Source: Amphritea sp.
GTDB taxonomy: Bacteria; Pseudomonadota; Gammaproteobacteria; Pseudomonadales; Balneatricaceae
Reading direction: 5' to 3'
NCBI RefSeq assembly: GCF_016744155.1
Contig: NZ_JADGEW010000008.1
Coordinates: forward strand, 84,991 to 148,990
Length of the DNA stretch: 64,000 nucleotides
Within the stretch, counting starts at the first letter, position 1; every line of letters starts with the position of its first letter. The notes beneath the pieces are model-generated. The model was not told where the DNA came from and searched no databases. It saw only the letters and a program-made list of their open reading frames with translations. Shown here in pieces: positions 44,949 to 53,419 of the stretch. A program made the position numbers and the translations under genes.

Positions 44949-45437
44949 TTACTGAGTTATTTTTTCTTCGAGTAAACCACCAATAATGCTGCCTACTTCT
45001 ATGTCACTTATTCGGCCAAAATGGTTAAGTCTGATACGGCCATTCTTATCAATGACAATGAGTGTTGGAGTGCCCTGCATTTGATAGCTAGCCATAGTAT
45101 GTGGGATAGGCTTCTTGTCTGAAGGCCTATCAATCGCTATCGGAAAAGGAATACGGTATTCATGAATAAACGCGGTTAATGCGTCAGAAGTCATGACGTC
45201 GTGATGTTCAAATACGGTGTGTAATCCAATAACTTGAACCTCTTGTCGCGGATAAAGCCTATCGATTACTTTTGCCTGGGGCAAACCGTGGAAGACACAG
45301 CCAGGGCATAGCATTTGAAAGGCGTGAATCACCACGACCTTGCCCCTTAATTCTTCGAGAGTGAGTGGCTCGGGTGTATTGAACCAGATAGTTGTATCCA
45401 GAGGTGGCGCTAAAGAGTGGCTTTGATGATTTTCCAT
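44949..45437 (-). CDS. TlpA/AhpC-like thioredoxin-fold redoxin
   Basis: A 162-residue thioredoxin-fold protein without a signal peptide. After LTLEELRGKVVVIHAFQ the active-site motif is MLCPGCVFHGLP (about 42-53), a CxxC with Pro-Gly as in TlpA-type redoxins. The cis-Pro segment GTPTLIVID lies near 125. It probably reduces or oxidises thiols in the cytoplasm. It follows the unknown secreted-protein gene by 54 bases on the same strand, both downstream of the divergent MarR promoter region, so a redox-linked operon is likely. Confidence 0.75.
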   Translation of the reverse strand: MENHQSHSLAPPLDTTIWFNTPEPLTLEELRGKVVVIHAFQMLCPGCVFHGLPQAKVIDRLYPRQEVQVIGLHTVFEHHDVMTSDALTAFIHEYRIPFPIAIDRPSDKKPIPHTMASYQMQGTPTLIVIDKNGRIRLNHFGRISDIEVGSIIGGLLEEKITQ

Positions 45438-45491
45438 ACAGTTTACTCCGGTTTAGTTGATCTAGGTGATTCGACGTCCCTGTCTGCGTGA

Positions 45492-46247
45492 TTACTGATT
45501 TACTTTGCCGGGTAAGCTCAAGTTACCGGAAGCGATGTCCATTACATCGACAACACAAAGCAAGGGCGCGTGCACACTTTTATTCACTCGCAAGCCTGCC
45601 GTCACTCCATCAAAATTAGCATCAGTGATATCTATTGTTCGGTCAAAAGCTACTTTCACTTCAACGGTATCGCTATTGAACGTTGGGTTCCACCCCGGGC
45701 TATCCAGCAGTATTGGCAGGCCTGGCCATGTGTTTGGTAACTTAGGAGAGCTGCCTTCGGGTATATCAACAACCCCTAAGGCGCCTTTGCCACACTGCTC
45801 ATTGGGTTGCAGCACAACCCAGTGACTGTGCCAAACATTGCCATCGTTACCGGGATTATTATCGGCGTTTTCATCGTAGAGTGGAGTGTCGTCGAAATCA
45901 GGGTGGGCCGTTACAGCAAGTGAGAGTATCCCCGCATTATCTTCAAAACCAACCAGGTCACTATTCAGACTCGTTGGCCATACGTAGGAAAAAACATTGC
46001 TGCCAGCCAGTTTCCCGGTTGGTGTTGGCTTATCGGTTCCAGCCGCTGCAACAACTCTCATATGGAAAGTGGCGATATTATTTAGGGTAGTGATTTTGGC
46101 GTGAACAATATCGAATGAGGCCTCTATCGTTTTGGTTTGATCTGACTTGGCCTGAATGCCGCCAGTATGGTTACCGTCGGCAAGCGCCTGGGGAGATGTC
46201 GCAACAATGGTTAAAGTGGCTGCCAGAATAAGATTATTGGTATACAT
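45492..46247 (-). CDS. Secreted protein of unknown function
   Basis: A 251-residue protein with an N-terminal signal peptide cleaved near ALADGNHTGG. The mature domain is beta-rich and acidic: AGSNVFSYVWPTSL, then NADNNPGNDGNVWHSHWVVL with a His-rich turn that could bind metal, NEQCGKGALGVVDIPEG, and a C-terminal LCVVDVMD. Two Cys could form a disulfide. I recognise no domain name. It is the first gene of a leftward pair with the redoxin, opposite the MarR gene across 110 bases containing palindromes. Confidence 0.65.
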   Translation of the reverse strand: MYTNNLILAATLTIVATSPQALADGNHTGGIQAKSDQTKTIEASFDIVHAKITTLNNIATFHMRVVAAAGTDKPTPTGKLAGSNVFSYVWPTSLNSDLVGFEDNAGILSLAVTAHPDFDDTPLYDENADNNPGNDGNVWHSHWVVLQPNEQCGKGALGVVDIPEGSSPKLPNTWPGLPILLDSPGWNPTFNSDTVEVKVAFDRTIDITDANFDGVTAGLRVNKSVHAPLLCVVDVMDIASGNLSLPGKVNQ

Positions 46248-46281
46248 AATATGATCCTCTCTATGGATATTGTTTAAACTA

Positions 46282-46296
46282 GTATCGTCTCGATAC
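46282..46296. promoter_or_regulatory. Palindromic operator candidate
   Basis: GTATCG-TCT-CGATAC is a perfect inverted repeat, 35 bases upstream of the secreted-protein start and 61 bases upstream of the MarR ATG. It is well placed to control both divergent genes. Confidence 0.6.
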
Positions 46297-46342
46297 CAAT
46301 AAGATTACGCGGAAAGCGTGGCTTGTCAAGAAAGTTTTGATT

Positions 46343-46359
46343 CGATACTATATCGGTAT
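46343..46359. promoter_or_regulatory. Second operator candidate over the MarR start
   Basis: CGATAC-TATAT-CGGTAT shares the CGATAC half-site of the first palindrome and reaches into the ATG at 46358. Binding here would block the regulator's own translation start region, consistent with autorepression. Confidence 0.45.
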
Positions 46360-46954
46360 GAATATTCTTAAAGCTCAACAATTACTCGAGCGGATGGCGA
46401 GCTTACTGCGCACAGAGGCTAGAGGCCTTCTGTATCAGCATGGTTTACAGCCGGTGCAATTCGAAGCCCTGCATTACTTGTCAATCTGTAATCGATATTC
46501 CGACACTCCTATGGGGGTGACTGAGTACCTGGGACAAACAAAAGGTTCAGTCTCGCAAACGCTTAAAGTTCTTGAGAAAAAGGGGTTCATTGAGAAAGTT
46601 CCTGATAAAACCGATAAACGAGTGACGCATCTGTCGGTAACAAAAACAGGATTAGATTTGGTTCACAGCATATTGCCCTCTCCATTACTGGAATCAGCGA
46701 GCAAGCAGTTAAATCAGGAAGATACGGTCTCTATCGAAGCTTCGTTGCATTGCCTACTACGGAGCATGCAGCATGCAAATGATTTCAAAACATTTGGTCA
46801 ATGTTCTACCTGTCGTCACAACATTAAACATTCTGATGATAAATATATGTGTGGGTTAACAAACGAAGCACTTAGCCGTTCTGATATTGAACTTATCTGC
46901 CGCGAACATGAGCCTGCAAATCAGGCGGTAAGTAGTGATTCTGTATTGATGTGA
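46358..46954 (+). CDS. MarR-family regulator with Cys-rich tail
   Basis: A 198-residue protein from ATG 46358. Residues about 1-140 form a MarR winged helix: VQFEALHYLSI, MGVTEYLGQTKGSVSQTLKVLEKKG for the recognition helix (split over about 56-80) and the DKTDKRVTHLSVT wing. Unlike typical MarR proteins (about 140-150 residues) it has an extra tail with four Cys: CSTC, YMCGL and ELICREHE. That could bind zinc or Fe-S or sense thiol oxidation. Together with the redoxin encoded opposite, a redox-controlled repressor is a sensible guess. Confidence 0.82.
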   Translation: MNILKAQQLLERMASLLRTEARGLLYQHGLQPVQFEALHYLSICNRYSDTPMGVTEYLGQTKGSVSQTLKVLEKKGFIEKVPDKTDKRVTHLSVTKTGLDLVHSILPSPLLESASKQLNQEDTVSIEASLHCLLRSMQHANDFKTFGQCSTCRHNIKHSDDKYMCGLTNEALSRSDIELICREHEPANQAVSSDSVLM

Positions 46955-47023
46955 ATATTATCAACCCTCTGGGGGTTTTCTGTTGAGGCTAAGTTAGCCA
47001 CTCACTTTTTATCGCATTCGTGA

Positions 47024-48052
47024 TTACCTTGTACCTAGGTTTTTAAGGGCTCCGTCAGTAATTTGGGCGGGCCTGTAAACGCCGGTGTCTTGAATCCAAC
47101 CCGTTACCAGCTCGGCAGGGGTAACATCAAATGCTGGGTTATACACAGGGGTGTTTTCCGGTGTCCAGATGATCTCTCCAAAACTACCGCTAACCCCTTG
47201 CACTTCAGCAGCACTGCGTTGTTCGATTGGGATTGTTTTACCATTGTCGCAACGAGGATCAACGGTAGTGTAGGGGGCTACTACATAGAAGGGCACTTTG
47301 TGATGCCGGGCAATCACCGCCAGGGAATAAGTGCCGACTTTGTTGGCAAAATCACCGTTAGCGGCTATCCGATCAGCACCCACCAGAACAACGTCCACTT
47401 TACCCTGAGCCATCAAAGTTGCGGCCATACTGTCACAGATAAGCGTGTGGGAAATATTAAGGTGGGCCATCTCCCAAGTAGTTAAACGGGCGCCTTGCAA
47501 TAGAGGGCGTGTTTCATCGACCCAGACATGGGGTTGTTTACCCTGTAGTTGAGCGGCTCCGATAACGCCTATCGCCGTACCTACACCGGCGGTTGCCAGG
47601 CTACCAGTGTTGCAGTGGGTAAGAATATTAGCGCCATCGGCAATCAGCTCGGCACCGAAATCAGCCATACGCTGGCATAGCTCTACATCTTCATCAAATA
47701 GCTGCTCAGCACAGCTTGAAAGTCCCGCTGTGCCCTGGTTGTTCAATGTGTTCAGCATTCGGTCAATACAGTTCATTAGATTCACAGCGGTAGGACGAGC
47801 GGCTCGCAGGCGTTCGGCCTGAATCTTTAGTTCATCTGCGTTGAGTCCCTGTTCTGCCAGGTGAGCGAGTAACAGGCTGGCACCGATACCGATTAAAGGT
47901 GCGCCACGAATCTGCAATTTTTTAATCAGGCTGATCATCGTGTCAGTACTATCGCAGGGTAGCCAATGTTCCTGGTGTGGAAGCTGGTGCTGATCAAGTA
48001 CGTACAGGCTACCCTGTTGATATTTGATGCTGGTGGCGAATAAATCTTTCAT
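47024..48052 (-). CDS. mtnA: Methylthioribose-1-phosphate isomerase
   Basis: A 342-residue member of the eIF2B-like isomerase family that converts methylthioribose-1-P to methylthioribulose-1-P in methionine salvage. KLQIRGAPLIGIGAS (about 45-59), THCNTGSLATAGVGTA (with the catalytic Cys) and GADRIAANGDFANKVGT (catalytic Asp) are all present. I set the start at ATG 48052 (MKDLFATSIKY). The frame is open to 48271, but the extra 73 residues are not part of the family and would run into mtnK. It is divergent from mtnK. Confidence 0.93.
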   Translation of the reverse strand: MKDLFATSIKYQQGSLYVLDQHQLPHQEHWLPCDSTDTMISLIKKLQIRGAPLIGIGASLLLAHLAEQGLNADELKIQAERLRAARPTAVNLMNCIDRMLNTLNNQGTAGLSSCAEQLFDEDVELCQRMADFGAELIADGANILTHCNTGSLATAGVGTAIGVIGAAQLQGKQPHVWVDETRPLLQGARLTTWEMAHLNISHTLICDSMAATLMAQGKVDVVLVGADRIAANGDFANKVGTYSLAVIARHHKVPFYVVAPYTTVDPRCDNGKTIPIEQRSAAEVQGVSGSFGEIIWTPENTPVYNPAFDVTPAELVTGWIQDTGVYRPAQITDGALKNLGTR

Positions 48053-48276
48053 AGAGATCCAATGGCTATAGAGCTGTAAATGAGCACGGCAAAAGAGAGT
48101 GGCATAAGAGAGCTGTAAGTTATCAGGAACCCTGCATTCAGAAAAGGGGCTAGGCAGGGACCGACCGATTTGCCACAATGTCTGTCGCTCAGGCAGAGTT
48201 GCTTGTGCTGTATTGCTTTTCTTTATACTGCTCGCATTAACTGCTTTCTTTAATTGCATTGGAATCGACATTAAAA

Positions 48277-49482
48277 ATGAGCTTTGAAAAATTTAACACC
48301 GATGTAGATGTCATCGCTTTTGCACGCCAACATAGTCAGTTGTTTTCTGATCAGGATCGGCTTCAGGTTGAAGAGATAGGCGATGGTAATATCAACTTTG
48401 TCTATCGTGTCTTTAGTGACAGTGACAGTCTTATTGTTAAGCAAGCGCTACCCTATATACGCGTGATTGGTGAGGGCTGGCCGCTGTCGCAGGATCGAAT
48501 TCGTATCGAGTTTGAAGCACTTAAACTGGCGGCAAGACACTGTGAGAACTTTGTGCCTGAAGTGTACAGTTTTGATGCTGAACAGTGCGCCATTGTGATG
48601 CAAGATATTGGTGCTTATGGCAGCTTACGCAGCGCTTTGATTGAACGTCAGAAATTGCCGCTGGTTGCTGAGAAGATTGGTTGCTTCTTGGCGGATACGT
48701 TGTTCTATACCTCTGATCTCTACCTGGGATCGATCGAGAAAAAGGCCCTGGTTCAGCAATTTATCAATCCCGATCTGTGCAAGATTTCAGAAGAGGTCTT
48801 CTTTTGGGACCCATACTGCGATCATGAGCGTAACAATGTTAATGAACTGTTGCGGTCTGATGCAGAACAGCTTTGGCAAGACGTTGTACTGAAGCGTGAA
48901 GTGGCGCGTCTGAAAGCAAAGTTCCTCAATCAGGCTGAAGCTTTGCTACATGCCGATCTGCACTCGGGGTCAGTTTTTGCAAATCAGTCGGGTATTAAAA
49001 TTATTGATCCTGAGTTTGCTTTTGTAGGTCCCATTGGCTTCGATATAGGCTTGATAATAGCGAACTATCTGTTGAATCTCTCGGGGCAGGCTAACCTGCC
49101 TGGCGATAAAACAGAACGTAGTGATTATCAGCAGTGGTTGTTAGTGAGTATCGAAACTATCTGGGGCACGTTTGCCCAGCGCTTCCGTAATCATATACAA
49201 CAAGAGACCCAGGAGCCGAGCCTGCAGCTGCCCGAATATGCCGACTGGTATATACAGGAACTATTGGCAGACAGTCTCGGATATGCAGGCACAGAGGTGA
49301 TTCGCCGCACTATCGGTGTGGCCCATGTCGACGATGTCGAGTCGATTAGCGACCCTCAGAAACGTGCCGATTCAGAAAGACTATCTTTGCTGTTGGGGCA
49401 GATGCTGATTAAAGAGCGGGCAACCTTTGAAAATATCGATCAGCTGATTTCACGCGTACGAGAACTGATGTATTGCCGATAA
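48277..49482 (+). CDS. mtnK: S-methyl-5-thioribose kinase
   Basis: A 401-residue kinase of the methionine salvage pathway. IGDGNINFVYRV (about 35-46) is the nucleotide loop, LHADLHSGSVF (about 227-237) holds the catalytic Asp, and DPEFAFVGPIGFD is the metal-binding segment; the ADLHSGS and EFAF variants are typical of MtnK. Length is near the Bacillus and Klebsiella enzymes (about 400). ATG 48277 gives MSFEKFNTD; upstream residues from 48259 are unlikely. A 224-base divergent region separates it from mtnA. Confidence 0.93.
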   Translation: MSFEKFNTDVDVIAFARQHSQLFSDQDRLQVEEIGDGNINFVYRVFSDSDSLIVKQALPYIRVIGEGWPLSQDRIRIEFEALKLAARHCENFVPEVYSFDAEQCAIVMQDIGAYGSLRSALIERQKLPLVAEKIGCFLADTLFYTSDLYLGSIEKKALVQQFINPDLCKISEEVFFWDPYCDHERNNVNELLRSDAEQLWQDVVLKREVARLKAKFLNQAEALLHADLHSGSVFANQSGIKIIDPEFAFVGPIGFDIGLIIANYLLNLSGQANLPGDKTERSDYQQWLLVSIETIWGTFAQRFRNHIQQETQEPSLQLPEYADWYIQELLADSLGYAGTEVIRRTIGVAHVDDVESISDPQKRADSERLSLLLGQMLIKERATFENIDQLISRVRELMYCR

Positions 49483-49561
49483 TTTCTATGGCGCGCCAGA
49501 CAATACATAGCCTGCTCCTGTCTTTAGGTATGCAGGCTTATTGTACGAGCAGGATGTGCTA

Positions 49562-50167
49562 TCAGGGAAGGTAGATTAACGGCGTGAGTGTTCCCCAGAG
49601 AAAGGCGGTTGCCGATCGCAGTCCTACTAATATTATTAAACCTACCGTCAGTATCGATACGCAGAATAGAAAGCCTCGTTCTTCCGGTATCTTCATGATG
49701 ATAGGTACGCCGGTAAACAGTAGGAAGGTACTGTAGGCCAAAGCAACGATACCTACGGCAACACAAAACCACAGCATCGGGTACAAGCCGGCAAAACCTG
49801 CAAGTAGTAATGGTGTTGCGGTATAGAGTGTCAGGTTCATACAGCGTTCGAGTGAGGCATGACCTCCATAGGTTTTTTCCATCCAGCGGATAGTAAACCC
49901 CATCAGACCAAGTGCAAAACAGAGAGCCAGATAGAAGGCAATGGAGGAGTTCAGAGCGCTTATCATGCTCAGTTTTACAGCGTCACCGCCGGGCGTCAGG
50001 CTCCAGCCAACCTGGGTGGTTCCGATAAACAGTGATACTGCCGGAATCAGTGCCAAGAGTGCCAGGATAAAAAGTACCTCAGTGGTACCTTTGAGTTTCT
50101 CATCCCGTAAGTGCTTCATCGCCAGACTAGGGTCATAGAAGATTTCAGACATCGATTTAATTGTCAT
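49562..50167 (-). CDS. YIP1-family membrane protein
   Basis: A 201-residue protein with five to six membrane helices (from about residue 33 onward) after a short cytoplasmic N-terminus, MTIKSMSEIFYDPSLAM. The layout resembles bacterial Yip1 (PF04893) proteins. ATG 50167 sits seven bases from AGGTGA; a GTG at 50176 is an alternative. Function is unknown, with links to membrane trafficking only in eukaryotic relatives. Confidence 0.7.
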   Translation of the reverse strand: MTIKSMSEIFYDPSLAMKHLRDEKLKGTTEVLFILALLALIPAVSLFIGTTQVGWSLTPGGDAVKLSMISALNSSIAFYLALCFALGLMGFTIRWMEKTYGGHASLERCMNLTLYTATPLLLAGFAGLYPMLWFCVAVGIVALAYSTFLLFTGVPIIMKIPEERGFLFCVSILTVGLIILVGLRSATAFLWGTLTPLIYLP

Positions 50168-50335
50168 GATAATCACCTGCTCAGTTTATGTGTGCTGCTA
50201 ATCTGTTACGTGTATTGCTTAAGGGTAGATCAATAAATCAACAATCTGTACTGCTGTGGCTGACTAAAACTGTATCTGGTTAACCACTCACACTCTTTTG
50301 TATGCTGTGTGAAAGGGAATATGAGGACAGACACA

Positions 50336-51028
50336 ATGAAAACGATTGGGCTGCTGGGCGGCATGAGTTGGGAGTCTACTGTCAGTTATTACAGGGCAAT
50401 CAATTCGGGTATCAAAGATCAGCTAGGGGGCTTTCATTCATCTAAGCTTGCGCTGTATAGCGTTGACTTTGCAGAGATTGAAACCCTGCAAAGCCAAGGT
50501 GATTGGCAACAAGCCGGAGTTATACTTGCGCAGGCGGCACAGGCTGTGGAAGCCGCAGGTGCTGATTTTTTTCTCATTGGTACCAATACGATGCACAAGG
50601 TAGCAGCCCAGGCGGAAGCTGCAGTATCTATTCCTCTGCTACATATTGCCGATGCCACTGCTGCGCAACTTAAGGCGGATGGTGTTGAGAGGGTAGGTTT
50701 GCTGGGAACCCGCTTTACTATGGAGCAGGATTTCTACAAAGGGCGTTTGACAGATAAGCATGGTATCCGTGTTTTGGTGCCGGATGAAAATGCGCAGGAT
50801 GTTGTACATCGCGTCATCTATGAAGAACTCTGCCAGGGGAAAATAAGTGATAGTTCCCGTAAAGCGTATGTAAAGATAATTGAAGATCTGTCTGCGGGTG
50901 GTGCGCAGGCGGTAATATTAGGTTGTACAGAGATCGCGTTGTTGGTGAGTCAGTCAGATACCGCGATACCCTTGTATGACACCACCGCAATCCATGCGAC
51001 GGCGGCTGTAAAGCTAGCCTTGGCTTAA
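50336..51028 (+). CDS. Aspartate/glutamate racemase family protein (YgeA-like)
   Basis: A 230-residue member of the Asp/Glu racemase superfamily. MKTIGLLGGMSWEST opens the first domain. The first catalytic position is Thr in GTNTMH (about 80-85) rather than Cys, while the second is Cys in LGCTEIAL (about 194). This Thr/Cys pair is typical of E. coli YgeA, a broad-specificity or L-Asp/L-Glu-specific racemase, so the asymmetry is not itself damage. ATG 50336 is chosen for its AGGA site; earlier ATG codons are in frame. Confidence 0.85.
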   Translation: MKTIGLLGGMSWESTVSYYRAINSGIKDQLGGFHSSKLALYSVDFAEIETLQSQGDWQQAGVILAQAAQAVEAAGADFFLIGTNTMHKVAAQAEAAVSIPLLHIADATAAQLKADGVERVGLLGTRFTMEQDFYKGRLTDKHGIRVLVPDENAQDVVHRVIYEELCQGKISDSSRKAYVKIIEDLSAGGAQAVILGCTEIALLVSQSDTAIPLYDTTAIHATAAVKLALA

Positions 51029-51052
51029 TCGAAGCCAGGCTCTGCAAGAGTA

Positions 51053-52051
51053 TTAGTCTGAGTTTGGCTTTACCTGGCGACAGTGCTGACGCATGACCTC
51101 GGTGATATCGTTATTGAGATGGTCATAAGATGTTTGCCCCACAATAGCCCGGCTATCGATTGTTACAGTATTGTTTCGCCCTTTCTCTTTGGCCACATAC
51201 ATGGCGATGTCTGCGCGCTTAATCGAGCCTTTAATATCACAGAAGCGACAGAGCTGAGTAACACCGAAAGAGGCGGTGACGCGGTGCAGGTTACCCTGGT
51301 GGCTGATACTGGCATCTGTCAGTTGCTTACGAATCCGATCGACAACTATGCCTGCCTGTTCCAAATCCATATCCGGGAAGATAAACAGAAACTCCTCGCC
51401 ACCATAACGTGAAACAGTGTCATGGCGTCGGATCGCATTATTAAACAGTTCTGCGGTATGGCCCAGGAGAAGATCGCCTACATCATGTCCCCAGGCATCG
51501 TTAACATCTTTAAAATGATCAATATCAGCCATGGCGATACAGCAGTAATAATCTTCAGCTCGTTGCATTCTGCTATATTCGTTGGCCAGAACGGAATCAA
51601 CAGCACGGCGGTTCATCAATCGGGTGGTGGGGTCAAACTGCTGTTTATTGAGCACTGAGAATTCAAACAGCATCATTACCATATCGAAGAACTCTTTTTG
51701 CGTTCGCATAAAGAGTTCAAAGTCTTTGATATTGATCTCGCGTTTCAAATTTAGCTGGGCGATTACGGTTCGTGCGCTGTCATGTAGCTGTTTGTGGTAC
51801 TGCTCAATTTTAAGAAATGAGCTTTGTTGAAATAGCTCGTCTTCGAAGGTTTTTGTCAGCCAGCGACCAAAGTGACAGTAGAGATGAGCATCCGGGGCAA
51901 TAAATTGGTTCTCATCCATCGGTTGGCGGGTAACCAATGCAGTAGTGATTCTTTGCATCCATTTACGATGCGCTTCCAGTGAGTTCTTGATATCGTCGGC
52001 AAGCGCCTCGAAATCATCATGATGCATGCTTTCCAGTAAATTCTCGATCAC
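51053..52051 (-). CDS. dgcZ: Zinc-sensing-type diguanylate cyclase (CZB-GGDEF)
   Basis: A 332-residue protein resembling E. coli DgcZ. The N-terminal zinc-binding CZB helices have H28, C59, H86 and H90, at spacings 31, 27 and 4, nearly the same as H22/C52/H79/H83 of DgcZ. The GGDEF domain (about 142-310) has GGEEF at 217-221 and an inhibitory RxxD at 208-211, so it should be an active cyclic-di-GMP synthase with product inhibition. Zinc probably inhibits it. It lies next to PBP7 on the same strand. Confidence 0.88.
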   Translation of the reverse strand: MIENLLESMHHDDFEALADDIKNSLEAHRKWMQRITTALVTRQPMDENQFIAPDAHLYCHFGRWLTKTFEDELFQQSSFLKIEQYHKQLHDSARTVIAQLNLKREINIKDFELFMRTQKEFFDMVMMLFEFSVLNKQQFDPTTRLMNRRAVDSVLANEYSRMQRAEDYYCCIAMADIDHFKDVNDAWGHDVGDLLLGHTAELFNNAIRRHDTVSRYGGEEFLFIFPDMDLEQAGIVVDRIRKQLTDASISHQGNLHRVTASFGVTQLCRFCDIKGSIKRADIAMYVAKEKGRNNTVTIDSRAIVGQTSYDHLNNDITEVMRQHCRQVKPNSD

Positions 52052-52135
52052 GTATCTATCCTTGATCCGCTTTTTAAGTATGAGCTTGCCCAGTACTATC
52101 GAGGCCTGATCACTAGGGTTTTTACTGCCGAACCT

Positions 52136-53119
52136 TTATTTTAGAGCGAGTTGCTCTGGCATCAGTTGTCGCAATACCTGACGCTGATAATGCCGTGCTG
52201 AACTGCTTATTTTGCCGCTTTTACCTGTAGTGATCCAACGCTTGATACGGCCGGCATCCCCTATAGGTGTACGTTTTCCGTATGAATTTAGCATAATCAT
52301 TACGGTATCCCGACCATTGACCTTAGTCATCATGACCAGGCAGCGCCCAGCTTCGTTAAGATACCCGGTTTTGGTGACATCAATCGCCCAACTTTTTCGG
52401 TGCACCAGTACATTGGTGTTGCCATAGCGTAATGAATAAGAGGGTTTAGTAAACTTAGCGGTAAAACTTTGGGTGGTACTGTACTTAGTTATCTCCGGAT
52501 AGGAGGCTGCTGCACGCACCATGATTGCCAGATCAGAGGCAGTGGAAACATTCTGCTCAGACAGACCTGATGAATCAACAAACTGAGTTTGAGTCATTCC
52601 CAATTGGCGGGCTTTTAGATTCATCGCTTTAACGAAAGCGTTAATCCCACCCGGATATGTATGTCCCAAGGCAGAGGCTGCCATGTTTTCCGAAGACATC
52701 AATGCGATGCGGATAACATCTTTGCGTGGAAGCATTGAGTCGACCCTAATGCGGGTATAATAATTGCTGTTGGCTTTTTTCTGATTCTGGGTAAAGAGTA
52801 ATTTATCGTTCAGAGGGAGCTTAGCATCCAGTGTCACCATCGCGGTCATCAGTTTGGTAACTGAGGCAATTGGCACAACCAGTTCAGCATTTTTTGTATA
52901 AAGTGGCGCGCCGGTTTCAGCATCAATGACAGACGCACTGACAGACGCGAGCTCAATATTTTGGGGGTTCAGTTTGAGTAGTTTTTGGGTCGCACTGGAA
53001 ACGGAGGCTAACTGTTCTTTAGGTTTTTCTTGAGCGGCAGCAGGCAGGGAACACAGAGAGGTGATAACTATGCCGGCCAGCAACTGGGATATGGGTTTTA
53101 GGTGCTCATTTAAGGGCAT
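52136..53119 (-). CDS. pbpG: D-alanyl-D-alanine endopeptidase PBP7
   Basis: A 327-residue periplasmic serine peptidase of the LD/DD-peptidase S11 group that cleaves peptidoglycan cross-links. The start at 53119 gives a signal peptide, PISQLLAGIVITSLCSLPAAA. The motifs are SVTKL (catalytic Ser), SSENM and KTGYLNEAG. E. coli PbpG is 310 residues. The frame continues to GTG 53218, but a -10-like TATACG lies inside that stretch. The 300 bases upstream of 53419 hold nothing else that I can identify. Confidence 0.9.
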   Translation of the reverse strand: MPLNEHLKPISQLLAGIVITSLCSLPAAAQEKPKEQLASVSSATQKLLKLNPQNIELASVSASVIDAETGAPLYTKNAELVVPIASVTKLMTAMVTLDAKLPLNDKLLFTQNQKKANSNYYTRIRVDSMLPRKDVIRIALMSSENMAASALGHTYPGGINAFVKAMNLKARQLGMTQTQFVDSSGLSEQNVSTASDLAIMVRAAASYPEITKYSTTQSFTAKFTKPSYSLRYGNTNVLVHRKSWAIDVTKTGYLNEAGRCLVMMTKVNGRDTVMIMLNSYGKRTPIGDAGRIKRWITTGKSGKISSSARHYQRQVLRQLMPEQLALK

Positions 53120-53419
53120 GTTAAATAGCTTAAATGGTAGTTTAGCTATTAGTTGGTCTGCTAAATTTTTCAAAACAATGCCGTATACTGATTTTTTAAC
53201 TTTTATTGTTCGGAGCACCTATGAATAATAGAGAATTCATAGTGCCGTAACATTAACATAATCGGCCGTTTGAATCGTTGGTTTAATTACTCATTCTATG
53301 TTTTTATGATATCAATCAGTTGGTCAGGCCAGTTCTTAAAAAAACTCTAAGTTAAGCAATGGGTTAGGATAGACTCCCGTTTCTTAATAATCGACTTAAA
53401 TAAATCCAGTGGTTAGACA

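Noticed and set aside
48053..48271. N-terminal extension of MtnA by 73 residues
   Set aside because: The extra residues are not part of the family; ATG 48052 gives the standard length and start.
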